Of a stretch of 54,307 nt of DNA, positions 25,400 through 34,670 are shown piece after piece. The stretch comes from an uncultured Anaerobutyricum sp. Lineage in GTDB: Bacteria > Bacillota > Clostridia > Lachnospirales > Lachnospiraceae. Where the stretch lies: the NCBI GenBank assembly GCA_934317185.1, contig CAKREJ010000001.1:1-54307 (forward strand), in the 5' to 3' direction. The position numbers and the translations under genes are program-made. The notes under the pieces are model-generated. The model searched no databases. It was not told the DNA's origin and saw only the letters and a program-made list of their open reading frames with translations. Each line of letters opens with the position of its first letter. Positions within the stretch are counted from its first letter, which is position 1.

Positions 25400-26325
25400 T
25401 ATTTATGGGAACACCGGACTTTGCAGTTCCTACATTAGAGGCACTGATAGGAAAGCATGAAGTTGTCGGTGTAGTAACACAGCCTGACAAGAGAAAAGGC
25501 CGTGGTAAGGCGATGGCATTTACTCCGGTAAAGGAAAAGGCTTTAGAGTATGATATTCCGGTTTATCAGCCGGTAAAGGTAAGAGAAGAAGAATTTATCA
25601 ATACGCTTCGTAAGCTTGACCCGGAAGTTATCGTTGTGGCAGCTTTTGGACAGATTCTTCCGGAAAGTATTTTAAATATGCCAAAGTATGGATGCATCAA
25701 CGTACATGCGTCTCTGCTTCCAAAGTATCGTGGGGCAGCACCGATTCAGTGGTCTATCATTGACGGTGAAAAGGAAACCGGTGTGACGATCATGTATATG
25801 GAAAAGGGATTGGACACAGGTGATATGATAGAGAAGGTCGTTATTCCGATTGATGCCAAAGAAACAGGAGAGTCCTTGCATGATAAGCTTGCAGCAGCAG
25901 GTGGACCGCTGTTATTGGATGTACTTTCTAAATTAGAAGAGGGAACGGCAGTGCGTATTCCTCAGAATGACGAAGAGAGCTGTTATGCGAAGATGCTTAC
26001 AAAAGATTTGGGCAAGATTGACTGGAAAAAAGATGCCATTTCCATTGAACGTCTTATTCGAGGATTGAATTCCTGGCCAAGTGCGTATACCGCTTTTCAT
26101 GATAAGATTCTTAAAATCTGGGATGCAGATGTAGAAGCCGGAACAGCGAAAGAAAAGCCGGGAACAGTTATAAAGGTAACTGCGGATGCGATTTATGTAC
26201 AGACCGGTGAAGGAGTTCTTAAAATCAATGAAGTGCAGATTCAGGGCAAGAAGAGAATGGCAGTAAAAGCATTCCTTCTTGGTCATAAAGTAGAAGAAGG
26301 TTTTCTTCTTGGAGATAATGAATAA
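25390..26325 (+). CDS. fmt: Methionyl-tRNA formyltransferase
   Basis: 311 residues: an N-terminal formyltransferase domain with the VFMGTPDFAVP start, HASLLPKYRGAAPI (SLLPxYRG signature with the catalytic His nearby) and GLDTGDM, and a C-terminal OB-like domain. It formylates initiator Met-tRNA. The ATG lies inside the end of def. Confidence 0.97.
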   Translation: MRVVFMGTPDFAVPTLEALIGKHEVVGVVTQPDKRKGRGKAMAFTPVKEKALEYDIPVYQPVKVREEEFINTLRKLDPEVIVVAAFGQILPESILNMPKYGCINVHASLLPKYRGAAPIQWSIIDGEKETGVTIMYMEKGLDTGDMIEKVVIPIDAKETGESLHDKLAAAGGPLLLDVLSKLEEGTAVRIPQNDEESCYAKMLTKDLGKIDWKKDAISIERLIRGLNSWPSAYTAFHDKILKIWDADVEAGTAKEKPGTVIKVTADAIYVQTGEGVLKINEVQIQGKKRMAVKAFLLGHKVEEGFLLGDNE

Positions 26326-26358
26326 AAGCGGATGTTAAGATAGATACAGAGAAAGGAA

Positions 26359-27720
26359 ATGCAGATGGAGAAGCGGATAGATATGCGGGCAGAAGCTCTT
26401 GATACGCTGATTGACATGGAAAGAAATAAAAAGCTTTCTCATATAGCGATTGGAGAGACACTGATGCGAAATCAGTTTGAAAGAAAGTCTGACAGGGCTT
26501 TTTATACCAGATTATGCGAGGGCGTGACCGAGAGAAGGATTTATCTTGATTATATTTTAGACCACTATTCAAAGACACCAATGAAAAAGTGCAAGCCACT
26601 GATCCGTTCTCTTCTGCGAATGGGAGCATACCAGATTCTTTTTATGGAGGTAAGAGATGCAGCAGCGTGTTCTGAGGCAGTTTCTCTTGCAAAGAAAAGA
26701 GGATTTGGAAGATTGAGCGGTTTTGTAAATGGGGTATTGCGTACTCTTATACGAGAAAAAGAGAGTCTTCCGATTCCGGATAAAAAGGATTTTGTAAAAT
26801 ATGTAAGCATTTATTACTCTGTGCCGGAGTGGTTAGCTAAGCTTGTGATTGAGCAGTATGGTAAAGAGAAGACAGAGAAGATTTTTTCTTCTTTTTTAGA
26901 GGCACGACCACTTACGATCCGCACAAACCTAAGTAAGATTACACCGGAAGAATTAGAAAGAGAGTTGAAGGAGGAAGGGATAAAAGTAGAAAAAGGGAAT
27001 TATCTGCCTTATGCTTTTACGATTGCTGATTTTAACTATCTTGGAAAGCTTCCGGCTTTTCGACAGGGAAAGTTCGCAGTACAAGATGAAAGCTCTCAGC
27101 TTGCAGTTGAGATCGCAGATATTAAACCAGAGGATTTTGTACTTGATGTCTGTGCTGCACCGGGAGGTAAGACCTTTCATGCGGCAGACCGCCTTCATGG
27201 AACCGGAGAAGTGCTTTCAAGAGATTTGACAGAATATAAGACGGAATTAATTGAAGAGAACAGGGAACGTATGCACTATGATAATGTAAAAGTGCAGCAG
27301 TGGGATGCATTAGAAGAAGATGACAGTCTTTTAGAAAGTGTGGATGTCCTGCTGGCAGATCTTCCATGCAGCGGACTCGGTATTATGGGCAGAAAGAATG
27401 ATATTAAATATCAAATGACAGAAGAACAGCTTGGTGAGCTTGTCCTGTTGCAAAGAAGGATCCTTTCTGTGATATGGAAGTATGTAAAGCCGGGTGGACA
27501 GATGATATTCTCTACCTGTACAATAAATCAGGGTGAGAATGTAAAGAATGTTCAGTGGATTGAGGAGAATACACCTTTACGACTGGCATCTATCGAAGAA
27601 TATCTACCGAAAAACCTTAAAAATCGAACGGGAAGTCAGGGATATTTACAGCTCATACCAGGAGCAGATACCTGCGACGGCTTCTTTATTTCTAAATTTA
27701 AAAGACCGGAGGCGAGGTAA
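26359..27720 (+). CDS. rsmB: 16S rRNA m5C967 methyltransferase RsmB
   Basis: 453 residues: an N-terminal NusB-like RNA-binding domain (about 8-150) fused to the SAM domain with DVCAAPGGKTFHAA, LPCSGLGIMGRKNDIKY and the catalytic Cys in STCTINQGENV. The domain order and length fit RsmB (Sun). The neighbour rlmN starts 2 nt after its stop codon. Confidence 0.95.
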   Translation: MQMEKRIDMRAEALDTLIDMERNKKLSHIAIGETLMRNQFERKSDRAFYTRLCEGVTERRIYLDYILDHYSKTPMKKCKPLIRSLLRMGAYQILFMEVRDAAACSEAVSLAKKRGFGRLSGFVNGVLRTLIREKESLPIPDKKDFVKYVSIYYSVPEWLAKLVIEQYGKEKTEKIFSSFLEARPLTIRTNLSKITPEELERELKEEGIKVEKGNYLPYAFTIADFNYLGKLPAFRQGKFAVQDESSQLAVEIADIKPEDFVLDVCAAPGGKTFHAADRLHGTGEVLSRDLTEYKTELIEENRERMHYDNVKVQQWDALEEDDSLLESVDVLLADLPCSGLGIMGRKNDIKYQMTEEQLGELVLLQRRILSVIWKYVKPGGQMIFSTCTINQGENVKNVQWIEENTPLRLASIEEYLPKNLKNRTGSQGYLQLIPGADTCDGFFISKFKRPEAR

Positions 27721-27721
27721 T

Positions 27722-28771
27722 ATGGATTTTAGTATGGATTTAAAATCCATGACAATGGAAGAACTGACAGATTGTGTAGTTGAACTGGGCGAGAAGAAGT
27801 TCCGTGCAAAACAAATTTATGGATGGCTTCATCAGAAGCTGGTGAGAAGTCCGGAGGAGATGCGTAATGTTCCGGCTAAATGTATGGAAAAGCTTTTAAA
27901 AGATCATCCGTTTTATGGTGTTGAAGAGGTAGAACATTACGAATCACAAATTGATGGAACACAAAAGTTTTTATTTTCCCTTCATGATGGTAATATGGTA
28001 GAGAGTGTACTTATGAAATATAAGCACGGTAATTCTGTCTGTATTTCTTCACAGGCGGGGTGTCGTATGGGATGTCGTTTTTGTGCTTCGACATTATTAG
28101 GACTATCGAGAAATTTATATCCGTCCGAGATGCTTGATCAGATTTATGCGATTCAGAGAGCAACCGGAGAGAGAGTATCACATCTTGTTGTTATGGGAAC
28201 AGGAGAGCCTTTTGATAACTTTGATTCTCTTTGTCGTATGATAGAGCTGCTTTGTTCTCCGGAGGGATTAAATATCAGTCACAGAAATATTACGGTATCT
28301 ACCTGTGGCATCGTACCAAAGATTTATGAATTTGCAGACAGGAATCCTCAGGTAACGCTTGCGATCTCCTTACATTCCCCGAATGATGCGATGCGCAGAG
28401 AGCTTATGCCGATCGCTAACAAATATTCGATGGAAGAGTTGATGAAGGCGGCAAACTATTATACAAAGACAACCGGACGAAGAATTACTTTTGAATATAG
28501 CCTTGTAAAAGGGGTGAATGATAAAAAGGAACATGCACAGGAATTGATTTCCCGTGTAAAAGGAATGAACTGTCATATTAATCTGATTCCGGTCAATCCG
28601 ATCAAAGAAAGAGATTATGAGCAGTCTTCGCAGAATAATGTGGCAGCATTTAAACATATATTGGAAAGACAACATATTCAGGTAACTGTACGCCGGGAGA
28701 TGGGCCGGGATATTCAGGCCGCATGTGGACAGTTACGAAAGAGCTATAAAGAAAGGAGTGGGGACGAATGA
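27722..28771 (+). CDS. rlmN: 23S rRNA/tRNA adenine-C2 methyltransferase RlmN (radical SAM)
   Basis: 349 residues from the ATG at 27722, preceded by GGAGGCGAGG. Motifs are the radical SAM cluster GCRMGCRFC, ISLHSPND, and the C-terminal catalytic Cys in AACGQLRKS. It methylates A2503 of 23S rRNA and A37 of some tRNAs. The stop overlaps the phosphatase start by 4 nt (ATGA). Confidence 0.96.
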   Translation: MDFSMDLKSMTMEELTDCVVELGEKKFRAKQIYGWLHQKLVRSPEEMRNVPAKCMEKLLKDHPFYGVEEVEHYESQIDGTQKFLFSLHDGNMVESVLMKYKHGNSVCISSQAGCRMGCRFCASTLLGLSRNLYPSEMLDQIYAIQRATGERVSHLVVMGTGEPFDNFDSLCRMIELLCSPEGLNISHRNITVSTCGIVPKIYEFADRNPQVTLAISLHSPNDAMRRELMPIANKYSMEELMKAANYYTKTTGRRITFEYSLVKGVNDKKEHAQELISRVKGMNCHINLIPVNPIKERDYEQSSQNNVAAFKHILERQHIQVTVRREMGRDIQAACGQLRKSYKERSGDE

Positions 28772-29499
28772 AATCTTTCGGCATGACAGATATCGGAAGA
28801 AAGAGAAAAGTAAATCAGGACTATCTGTTTTTTTCCGATGAGCCGGTCGGATGCTTTCCGAACCTCTATATTGTAGCAGATGGAATGGGTGGACATAAGG
28901 CTGGAGATAAAGCATCCTCCTATGCGGTGGATCGTTTTGTAGAACTTGCCAGAAAAGAAACGAAGGAGCTTCCTTTTCTTGTTATGGAAAGAATACTGAA
29001 TGAAGTAAATGAAGAAGTATATACTCTCTCCTGTAAGGAAGAACAATATTCCGGAATGGGAACAACTATTGTTGTAGCAACAGTAGCGGATAAGACGGCA
29101 TATATTATGAATGTGGGAGACAGTCGTTTATACTACTTTGATGAGAAGCTTCATCAGGTAACAATGGATCATTCTCTTGTAGAAGAGTTAGTCAGAGCAG
29201 GGGAGATTAACCGGGAAGAAAGCCGCAATCACCCACAGAAAAACATTATTACAAAGGCGGTAGGCGTGGCTGGTGATGTGCAGCCGGATTTCTTCATTGT
29301 GGATATGAAGGAAGAAAGCTCCTTGTTGTTATGCTCTGATGGGCTGACGAATATGGTGGATGATGAAAAGCTGGAAGAAATTTTATCCGGGGATGGTACA
29401 GAAGAAGAAATGGCAGAAAAATGTATAGAAGAAGCCTTGTTTTATGGAGGGCTGGATAATATTGCTGTTGTCATTGCCCGGAATAGAAGTGGGAGGTGA
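28768..29499 (+). CDS. prpC: PPM/PP2C-type serine/threonine phosphatase (PrpC/Stp)
   Basis: 243 residues. Metal-binding motifs are DIGRKRKVNQD, VADGMGGHKAG, MGTTIVVA, NVGDSRLY, DHSL, and DGLTNMVDD and DNIAVVI at the C-terminal end. It dephosphorylates targets of the adjacent kinase. It overlaps rlmN by 4 nt and is followed at once by prkC, the usual phosphatase-kinase pair. Confidence 0.96.
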   Translation: MKSFGMTDIGRKRKVNQDYLFFSDEPVGCFPNLYIVADGMGGHKAGDKASSYAVDRFVELARKETKELPFLVMERILNEVNEEVYTLSCKEEQYSGMGTTIVVATVADKTAYIMNVGDSRLYYFDEKLHQVTMDHSLVEELVRAGEINREESRNHPQKNIITKAVGVAGDVQPDFFIVDMKEESSLLLCSDGLTNMVDDEKLEEILSGDGTEEEMAEKCIEEALFYGGLDNIAVVIARNRSGR

Positions 29500-29504
29500 G
29501 GACA

Positions 29505-31604
29505 TTGCTGCAAAAAGGGACTATATTAGCTGGAAGATATGAGATACTGGAACATATCGGCTCCGGAGGAATGGCAGATGTATATAAAGCAAGATGTCAT
29601 AAATTAAACCGTTATGTAGCAATAAAAGTTCTGCGCCGGGAATATTGTGATAATGAGAGCTTTGTACGGAAGTTTACAGTCGAAGCTCAGGCCACAGCAG
29701 GACTGACACATCCTAATATTGTCAATATTTATGATGCAGGGAATGAAGACGGCATTCATTACATCGTAATGGAATTAGCCGAAGGAATGACTCTGAAACG
29801 ATACATTAGACGATACGGCCGGTTGAGTGCCAGAGAGACGGTAGACTTTGCGATACAGATTGCCAGTGGATTGCAGGCGGCACATGATCATCATATCATT
29901 CACAGAGATATTAAACCACAGAATATTCTGGTGTCAGATAGTGGAAGAATAAAAGTAACAGATTTTGGAATTGCCAGAGCAGCAACAGGAGATGATACGA
30001 TTTCTTCCAGTGCATTAGGATCCGTAAGGTATCTTTCTCCGGAACAGGCCAGAGGTGGTTATGCGGATGAGAGAAGCGATTTATATTCTCTTGGAATTAC
30101 AATATATGAGATGGCAACCGGTAAGGTTCCATTTGACGGAGAGAATACAGTAGCGATAGCATTAATGCATTTAAAAGATGAGATCACACCGCCACGATGT
30201 TATTTTCCGGATATTCCTGCAAGTCTGGAGAAAATTATTTTAAAGTGTACAATGAAGCAGCCGGAACAAAGATATCAAAGTGCAGCAGAGCTTATTATTG
30301 ATCTGCAAAAGGTATTTATTTCTCCGGAGGGCAATTATGTATATGTGAATCCTCTCGTGGATGATTCTCCTACGATTCAGAGAAATTCAGAAGAAATGCA
30401 GAGAATTCGAAAATCGCTATATGAAACAGATGACAGACGTAAAACGGATGTGGAGCAAACGAAACTCAGAGCGAAGGATCAAAATGAAGAGGTTGAGGAT
30501 TATAAGGATGATGAAGCTATGCATCCAAAGCTTGAAAAGATGATTCTTTTTATCACGATTCTTTTTGGAATTCTCGTTGCCTGTGTTGTATTTTACCTTA
30601 TTGGTAATTCATTGCATATTTTCCGCTCTTCCGGTGGAACAACACAGCAGGTTGAGGTCACTGAAAAAAGAACAGAGAAAAAGACAGAAGCTACTACAGA
30701 AGAGCCAAAACCGGAATATATTAAGATGCCGAAGCTTATTGGTAAGACAAAGAATGCTGCCGAAGATGAAATGAAAGCTGTCGGGTTAAAAGCAGAGTTT
30801 ACTTATCAGAATGGAAGCAGCAGTAAAGATACTGATCTTATTGTAAAGAAGCAGCAGTACGAAGAAGGGGAGTCTGTTCTTATAAATTCTACGGTAAAGC
30901 TGACTTTAGGCAAGAAGGAAGCAGCAACAACTGCGGCAGAAAAGGTAGAAGTACCGGCAATGGTAAACTATACAGAAGAAAAAGCGAAGAAGGAATTAGA
31001 AAAGCTTGGTCTTAAGGTAAAAAAAGCCTATGCTACAAGTGATACAGTAAAGGAAGGGTACGTTATCAAGCAGAGTCCAAAAGGTGGAACGATTGTAAAT
31101 AAAGGTTTTGCAGTAACGATTACGGTAAGTAAGGGCGTTGGAAAAACAACGGTCCCTTCACTGATCGGTGTATCACAAAGTGTCGCAGAACAGGAATTAA
31201 ATCAGGTAGGTTTAAAGCTTGGTGCGATAAGTTATGATTACAGTGGAGAAGTAGGTGTAGGAGATGTTATTTCTCAGGGGATCAAGTCAGGAACGTCAGT
31301 AGATAAGGGAACGAAGGTTTCTGTTGTTTTAAGTCTGGGTGAACAGGAAAGTTACCGATATGAGGGAAGCGTAAATATTGATGAGCAGCCTTTTGAGGAA
31401 GGAAGTTCAGGAAGTGTAAAGCTTGTATTAAAACAGGATTCCTGGGAGAGCACGATTTATTCCAAGAGCAGTTTGAGTAATGATGATTTTCCTTTGAGTG
31501 TAACTTTTGAAGGAGACAGGGAAGGCTCAGGAACTGTAATTATGTATATTAACGGAAAAGAATATAATAAGTACAGTGTTAATCTAAGTGCTATTTCAGA
31601 TTAG
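29505..31604 (+). CDS. prkC: PASTA-domain membrane serine/threonine kinase (PrkC)
   Basis: About 699 residues. The TTG at 29505 has GGAGG 8 nt upstream, whereas the GTG at 29496 overlaps that ribosome site; 29496 is the alternative. The kinase domain shows GSGGMADVYKA, the lysine in VAIKVLRRE, HRDIKPQN and TDFGIARA. A membrane segment follows at about residue 345-370, then a Thr/Lys-rich linker and three PASTA repeats (each starting with a PxLIG or PAMV type block and ending in TxGK, TVSKG or SLG). PASTA domains bind muropeptides, so the kinase senses cell-wall state or germination signals. Confidence 0.95.
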   Translation: MLQKGTILAGRYEILEHIGSGGMADVYKARCHKLNRYVAIKVLRREYCDNESFVRKFTVEAQATAGLTHPNIVNIYDAGNEDGIHYIVMELAEGMTLKRYIRRYGRLSARETVDFAIQIASGLQAAHDHHIIHRDIKPQNILVSDSGRIKVTDFGIARAATGDDTISSSALGSVRYLSPEQARGGYADERSDLYSLGITIYEMATGKVPFDGENTVAIALMHLKDEITPPRCYFPDIPASLEKIILKCTMKQPEQRYQSAAELIIDLQKVFISPEGNYVYVNPLVDDSPTIQRNSEEMQRIRKSLYETDDRRKTDVEQTKLRAKDQNEEVEDYKDDEAMHPKLEKMILFITILFGILVACVVFYLIGNSLHIFRSSGGTTQQVEVTEKRTEKKTEATTEEPKPEYIKMPKLIGKTKNAAEDEMKAVGLKAEFTYQNGSSSKDTDLIVKKQQYEEGESVLINSTVKLTLGKKEAATTAAEKVEVPAMVNYTEEKAKKELEKLGLKVKKAYATSDTVKEGYVIKQSPKGGTIVNKGFAVTITVSKGVGKTTVPSLIGVSQSVAEQELNQVGLKLGAISYDYSGEVGVGDVISQGIKSGTSVDKGTKVSVVLSLGEQESYRYEGSVNIDEQPFEEGSSGSVKLVLKQDSWESTIYSKSSLSNDDFPLSVTFEGDREGSGTVIMYINGKEYNKYSVNLSAISD

Positions 31605-31622
31605 AGAGATAGCCTGGTGGGA

Positions 31623-31674
31623 AAGGGGGTGTCGTAATACGGTCTTAGGAGCGTAACGGCAGTCCCCTTTTTGA
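31623..31674 (+). terminator. Hairpin with T run between prkC and rsgA
   Basis: GGGGGTGTCGT pairs with ACGGCAGTCCCC (one unpaired base), followed by TTTTT. It may act as an internal attenuator in the operon. Confidence 0.6.
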
Positions 31675-31691
31675 ATTTTATGGAGGGAAGA

Positions 31692-32570
31692 ATGACAGGA
31701 AAAATTATGAAGGGAATCGGAGGATTTTATTATGTATATGTAGAAGGCAGAGGACTTTATGAGTGCCGTGCCAGAGGAATTTTCCGTAATAAAAAAATGA
31801 AGCCTAATGTCGGAGATATTGTAGACATTGATCTTTTATCAGAAGAAGAAAAAACAGGGAATCTCGTAAAAATTCATAAGAGAAAAAATCAGCTTATTCG
31901 TCCTATGGCAGCAAATGTAGATCAGGCATTAGTTATTTTTGCAGTCCATGAACCGGAACCCAATTTTCATTTATTGAACCGATTTCTTATTATGATGGAG
32001 CAACAGGAAATTCCGGTGATCATCTGTTTTAACAAAACAGATCTGGCAACGGAAGAACAAAAAGAGCAATTGAAAAAAGATTATGCAAACAGTGGTTGTG
32101 ATGTTATTTTTCAGGCAGCAACAAAAGGTGAGGGAATTGCACAGGTAGAGGAACTTCTACGTGGAAAGACAACAATCATGGCAGGACCGTCCGGTGTTGG
32201 AAAGTCTTCTACTCTAAACTGTATCAGTCATGATAAACAGATGGAAACCGGTGCAGTTAGTGAAAAAATTAAGCGTGGAAAGCATACAACAAGACATTCA
32301 GAATTAATTTATATTGGAGAAGACACTTACTTAATGGATACCCCTGGATTTAGTTCCCTTTTTCTTGAAAATATTGAAAAAGAAGATTTGAAATATTATT
32401 TTCCGGAATTTACCCCTTATGAAAATACTTGCAAGTTTAACGGATGCTGTCATATTCATGAACCTGGATGCGAAGTAAAAAAAGCATTAGAAGAAGGAGA
32501 AATCAGTAAGCTTCGTTATGATGATTACTGTATGTTTTATGAAGAATTGGCACAGCAGAGAAAGTGGTAA
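31692..32570 (+). CDS. rsgA: Ribosome small-subunit GTPase RsgA
   Basis: 292 residues from the ATG at 31692 (GGAGGGAAGA site). An N-terminal OB domain is followed by a circularly permuted GTPase with NKTD before the P-loop GPSGVGKSS and DTPGFSS, then the zinc knuckle (CKFNGCCHIHEPGC). It acts in late 30S assembly. Confidence 0.95.
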   Translation: MTGKIMKGIGGFYYVYVEGRGLYECRARGIFRNKKMKPNVGDIVDIDLLSEEEKTGNLVKIHKRKNQLIRPMAANVDQALVIFAVHEPEPNFHLLNRFLIMMEQQEIPVIICFNKTDLATEEQKEQLKKDYANSGCDVIFQAATKGEGIAQVEELLRGKTTIMAGPSGVGKSSTLNCISHDKQMETGAVSEKIKRGKHTTRHSELIYIGEDTYLMDTPGFSSLFLENIEKEDLKYYFPEFTPYENTCKFNGCCHIHEPGCEVKKALEEGEISKLRYDDYCMFYEELAQQRKW

Positions 32571-32660
32571 TCAATTATTCCGAGACATTTTGAAATAATG
32601 AGGATTTTGAGAAGATGAAAGCTAGTAACTCAGTAAGGAAAAATCAGGAAGGAATATCAA

Positions 32661-33347
32661 ATGATGCAGAAAAAGAAAAAAGTTTTAATTGTAAGCGGTG
32701 GAAGCGTAGATACGGATTTTGCAAAAGAATATTTAAGAGACAGGCAGTATGATCATATTGTTGCGGCAGATTCCGGATTGGCACACTGTAAAGAAATCGG
32801 GATAGAGCCGACAGATATTCTTGGTGATTTTGACAGCCTTAAAAATAAAGCACTTCTTGAAGAATACAGAAAAAAAGGAATACCGTTGCGGGAATTTCCT
32901 GCCAGAAAAGATTATACGGATACACATCTTGCAGTAAAATATGCGATGGATCTTAAGGCGAACGAAGTAACCATTTTAGGAGCAACAGGAACAAGATATG
33001 ATCATACACTTGCAAATATTAGCTTGCTTGCATTTATGAAAGATAATGGAATCGAAGCAAAGATTGTCGATGCATATAATGAGATAGAGATGCTTCATGG
33101 TCCGGAAGAGAGAAAATATCTTCGTTCCGATATCGAAAATCCCCAAAATCCTAAAAAAGAATATTTCTCTATCATTGCTTTTTCTCCGGAAGTGACAGGC
33201 GTTGATGAAGAAGGATTCTCCTATTCACTGAAGAATGGAACCCTTTATAACAAAGAAAGTATTGGTGTCAGCAATGAAATTGTGGAGAAAGAAGCTACTT
33301 TACGATTACAAAGTGGATATCTTATCGTTATGAGAACAACAGATTAG
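32661..33347 (+). CDS. thiN: Thiamine diphosphokinase
   Basis: 228 residues. Motifs are AADSGLAHCKEIGIEPTDI, LGDFDSL, RKDYTDTHLAV and GATGTRYDHTLANI, typical of TPK/ThiN. It converts thiamine to thiamine diphosphate. The ribulose-phosphate 3-epimerase gene that usually lies between rsgA and thiN is absent; the 90-bp gap carries no remnant that I can see. Confidence 0.93.
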   Translation: MMQKKKKVLIVSGGSVDTDFAKEYLRDRQYDHIVAADSGLAHCKEIGIEPTDILGDFDSLKNKALLEEYRKKGIPLREFPARKDYTDTHLAVKYAMDLKANEVTILGATGTRYDHTLANISLLAFMKDNGIEAKIVDAYNEIEMLHGPEERKYLRSDIENPQNPKKEYFSIIAFSPEVTGVDEEGFSYSLKNGTLYNKESIGVSNEIVEKEATLRLQSGYLIVMRTTD

Positions 33348-33368
33348 GAAAGACGCAACAAAGAAATG

Positions 33369-33396
33369 TTGTTTTTAGCAAAAATGGTGTTATAAT
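33369..33396 (+). promoter_or_regulatory. Promoter for the leucine-rich-repeat protein gene
   Basis: TTGTTT (33369-33374), a 16-bp spacer and TATAAT (33391-33396) preceded by TGT (extended -10). The leader of about 140 nt to 33542 contains a CCACTT/AAGTGG hairpin and is not a riboswitch class that I recognise. Confidence 0.7.
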
Positions 33397-33541
33397 AGTT
33401 TCGGTTAAGGTTATCTTAATCAGGAAACCCTCCACTTTTATCAAGTGGCGAGTAATAACGAATCTCATGTTCATTTGATTTGAAATTTTCGAATGTAGTG
33501 AAGATTGTGAGAGTATGTAAATGTTACAGGAGGAAAACACA

Positions 33542-34582
33542 ATGAAAAAACAACTAAAATCAATTTCTGCCTGGATGCTGTCTGCGTTACTTGCAACAAC
33601 AGCTTTGCCTTTTTCTAAAGTAGAGGCGAAGTCAAAATGGGTTGAAATGAATGGAGTCAATTACGAAATAAACAGAATGACAGGTGAGTGTGAGGCCAGT
33701 CTGAATGTGAAAAAGGGAAAGCGAGAGGTGACAATTCCCAATAAAGTTTCGTATCAGGGAGATACTTATAAAGTAACCTTTTTTAGCTGGGATGATTGGG
33801 AACAGGACTGGAAAGAAGAAACAAGTCGCAACTATAAACCAATAGCCGGCTCCTATCAGGCCGTACTTGAAAAGATCACTATTGCAAAAGGTGTTCGTGT
33901 TTCTGAACCGGCATGCCATTATAAAAAGCTTAAAACAATTGTTTTTAAAGATCCGGCAGGAGTTTCCGGAACGGAATTTTATGATTGTCCACAGCTTCAG
34001 AGCTTATATATTTCTAAAAAAGTAAAGTATTGGCCAACAGTAAGAAAGTGTCCAAAAGTAAAGATTACGGCATCTTCTGCTAATCCATATTTGAAAGTAA
34101 TTAATAATGATATTTACTCGAAAAATGGAAAAGTTCTTTATAGTGTTGCAAGTACAAAGAAAAATTATAAAGTAAGAAAGTCTGTAAAAGAAATAGAGGA
34201 TGGTGCTTTTTACAAGAATGATAGTATTAAGAGTATTTATCTTCCGGATTCTGTAAAAGAGATTGGGGAAGAAGCGTTTGGAGATATGAAAAATCTTCAG
34301 TCAGTTCGCTTTAGCAGATCAATCAAAGAATTAGATTATGCGATGTTTAATAAGTGTAAAAAGTTAAAAACAGTTAAGCTTCCCAAAAAAATTCAGACCA
34401 TTCGTGGGAATTTTGGAGGAAAGAAAAACTGCTATATCAAAAAAATATATATTAACGCAACAAAATTAAAGAAGAGTAATTTAAAAGGTCTTCCGAAAAT
34501 ATGCAAAGTATATGTAAAGAGTAAAAATGTAAAAAGTCAGGTCAAAAAAGCTGGTTTTAAAGGAAAAATAATAATTCAATAA
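33542..34582 (+). CDS. Secreted BspA-type leucine-rich-repeat protein
   Basis: 346 residues from the ATG at 33542 with an AGGAGG site. It has a signal peptide (MKKQLK, hydrophobic stretch 9-24, cleavage near VEAKS), then LRR_5/BspA-type repeats, seen as SIYLPDSVKEIGEEAFGD, NLQSVRFSRSIKELD and KLKTVKLPKKIQTI. The protein is very Lys-rich and basic. There is no membrane anchor or sortase motif. BspA-type LRR proteins are common in gut anaerobes, with adhesion or host-binding roles suggested for some. Confidence 0.8.
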   Translation: MKKQLKSISAWMLSALLATTALPFSKVEAKSKWVEMNGVNYEINRMTGECEASLNVKKGKREVTIPNKVSYQGDTYKVTFFSWDDWEQDWKEETSRNYKPIAGSYQAVLEKITIAKGVRVSEPACHYKKLKTIVFKDPAGVSGTEFYDCPQLQSLYISKKVKYWPTVRKCPKVKITASSANPYLKVINNDIYSKNGKVLYSVASTKKNYKVRKSVKEIEDGAFYKNDSIKSIYLPDSVKEIGEEAFGDMKNLQSVRFSRSIKELDYAMFNKCKKLKTVKLPKKIQTIRGNFGGKKNCYIKKIYINATKLKKSNLKGLPKICKVYVKSKNVKSQVKKAGFKGKIIIQ

Positions 34583-34653
34583 GCAAAAATAAAAAGAATC
34601 AGGTAGCAAATGTGACGTAGTCGCTCTGCTACCTGATTCTTTTTATTTTTGCT
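34582..34653. terminator. Perfect 27-bp stem hairpin between convergent genes (repeat copy C)
   Basis: Left arm 34582-34608 and right arm 34627-34653 are exact complements with an 18-nt loop and A/T runs at either edge, ideal as a bidirectional terminator for the LRR gene and ychF. On the - strand the loop reads GCGACTACGTCAC, matching the GCGACTACTGGCAC of repeat copy B, and the GGTAGCA part of the arm is also shared. It looks like a collapsed member of that hairpin family. Confidence 0.85.
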
Positions 34654-34670
34654 TTGTTGATGTCACGGTT

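Noticed and set aside
33397..33541. Leader of the LRR gene considered as a riboswitch
   Set aside because: Only one short hairpin is clear and no known riboswitch core is recognised.
33328..33660. 110-codon - strand frame in the leader of the LRR gene
   Set aside because: It overlaps the promoter, signal peptide and leader of a well-supported gene; no ribosome site or domain.
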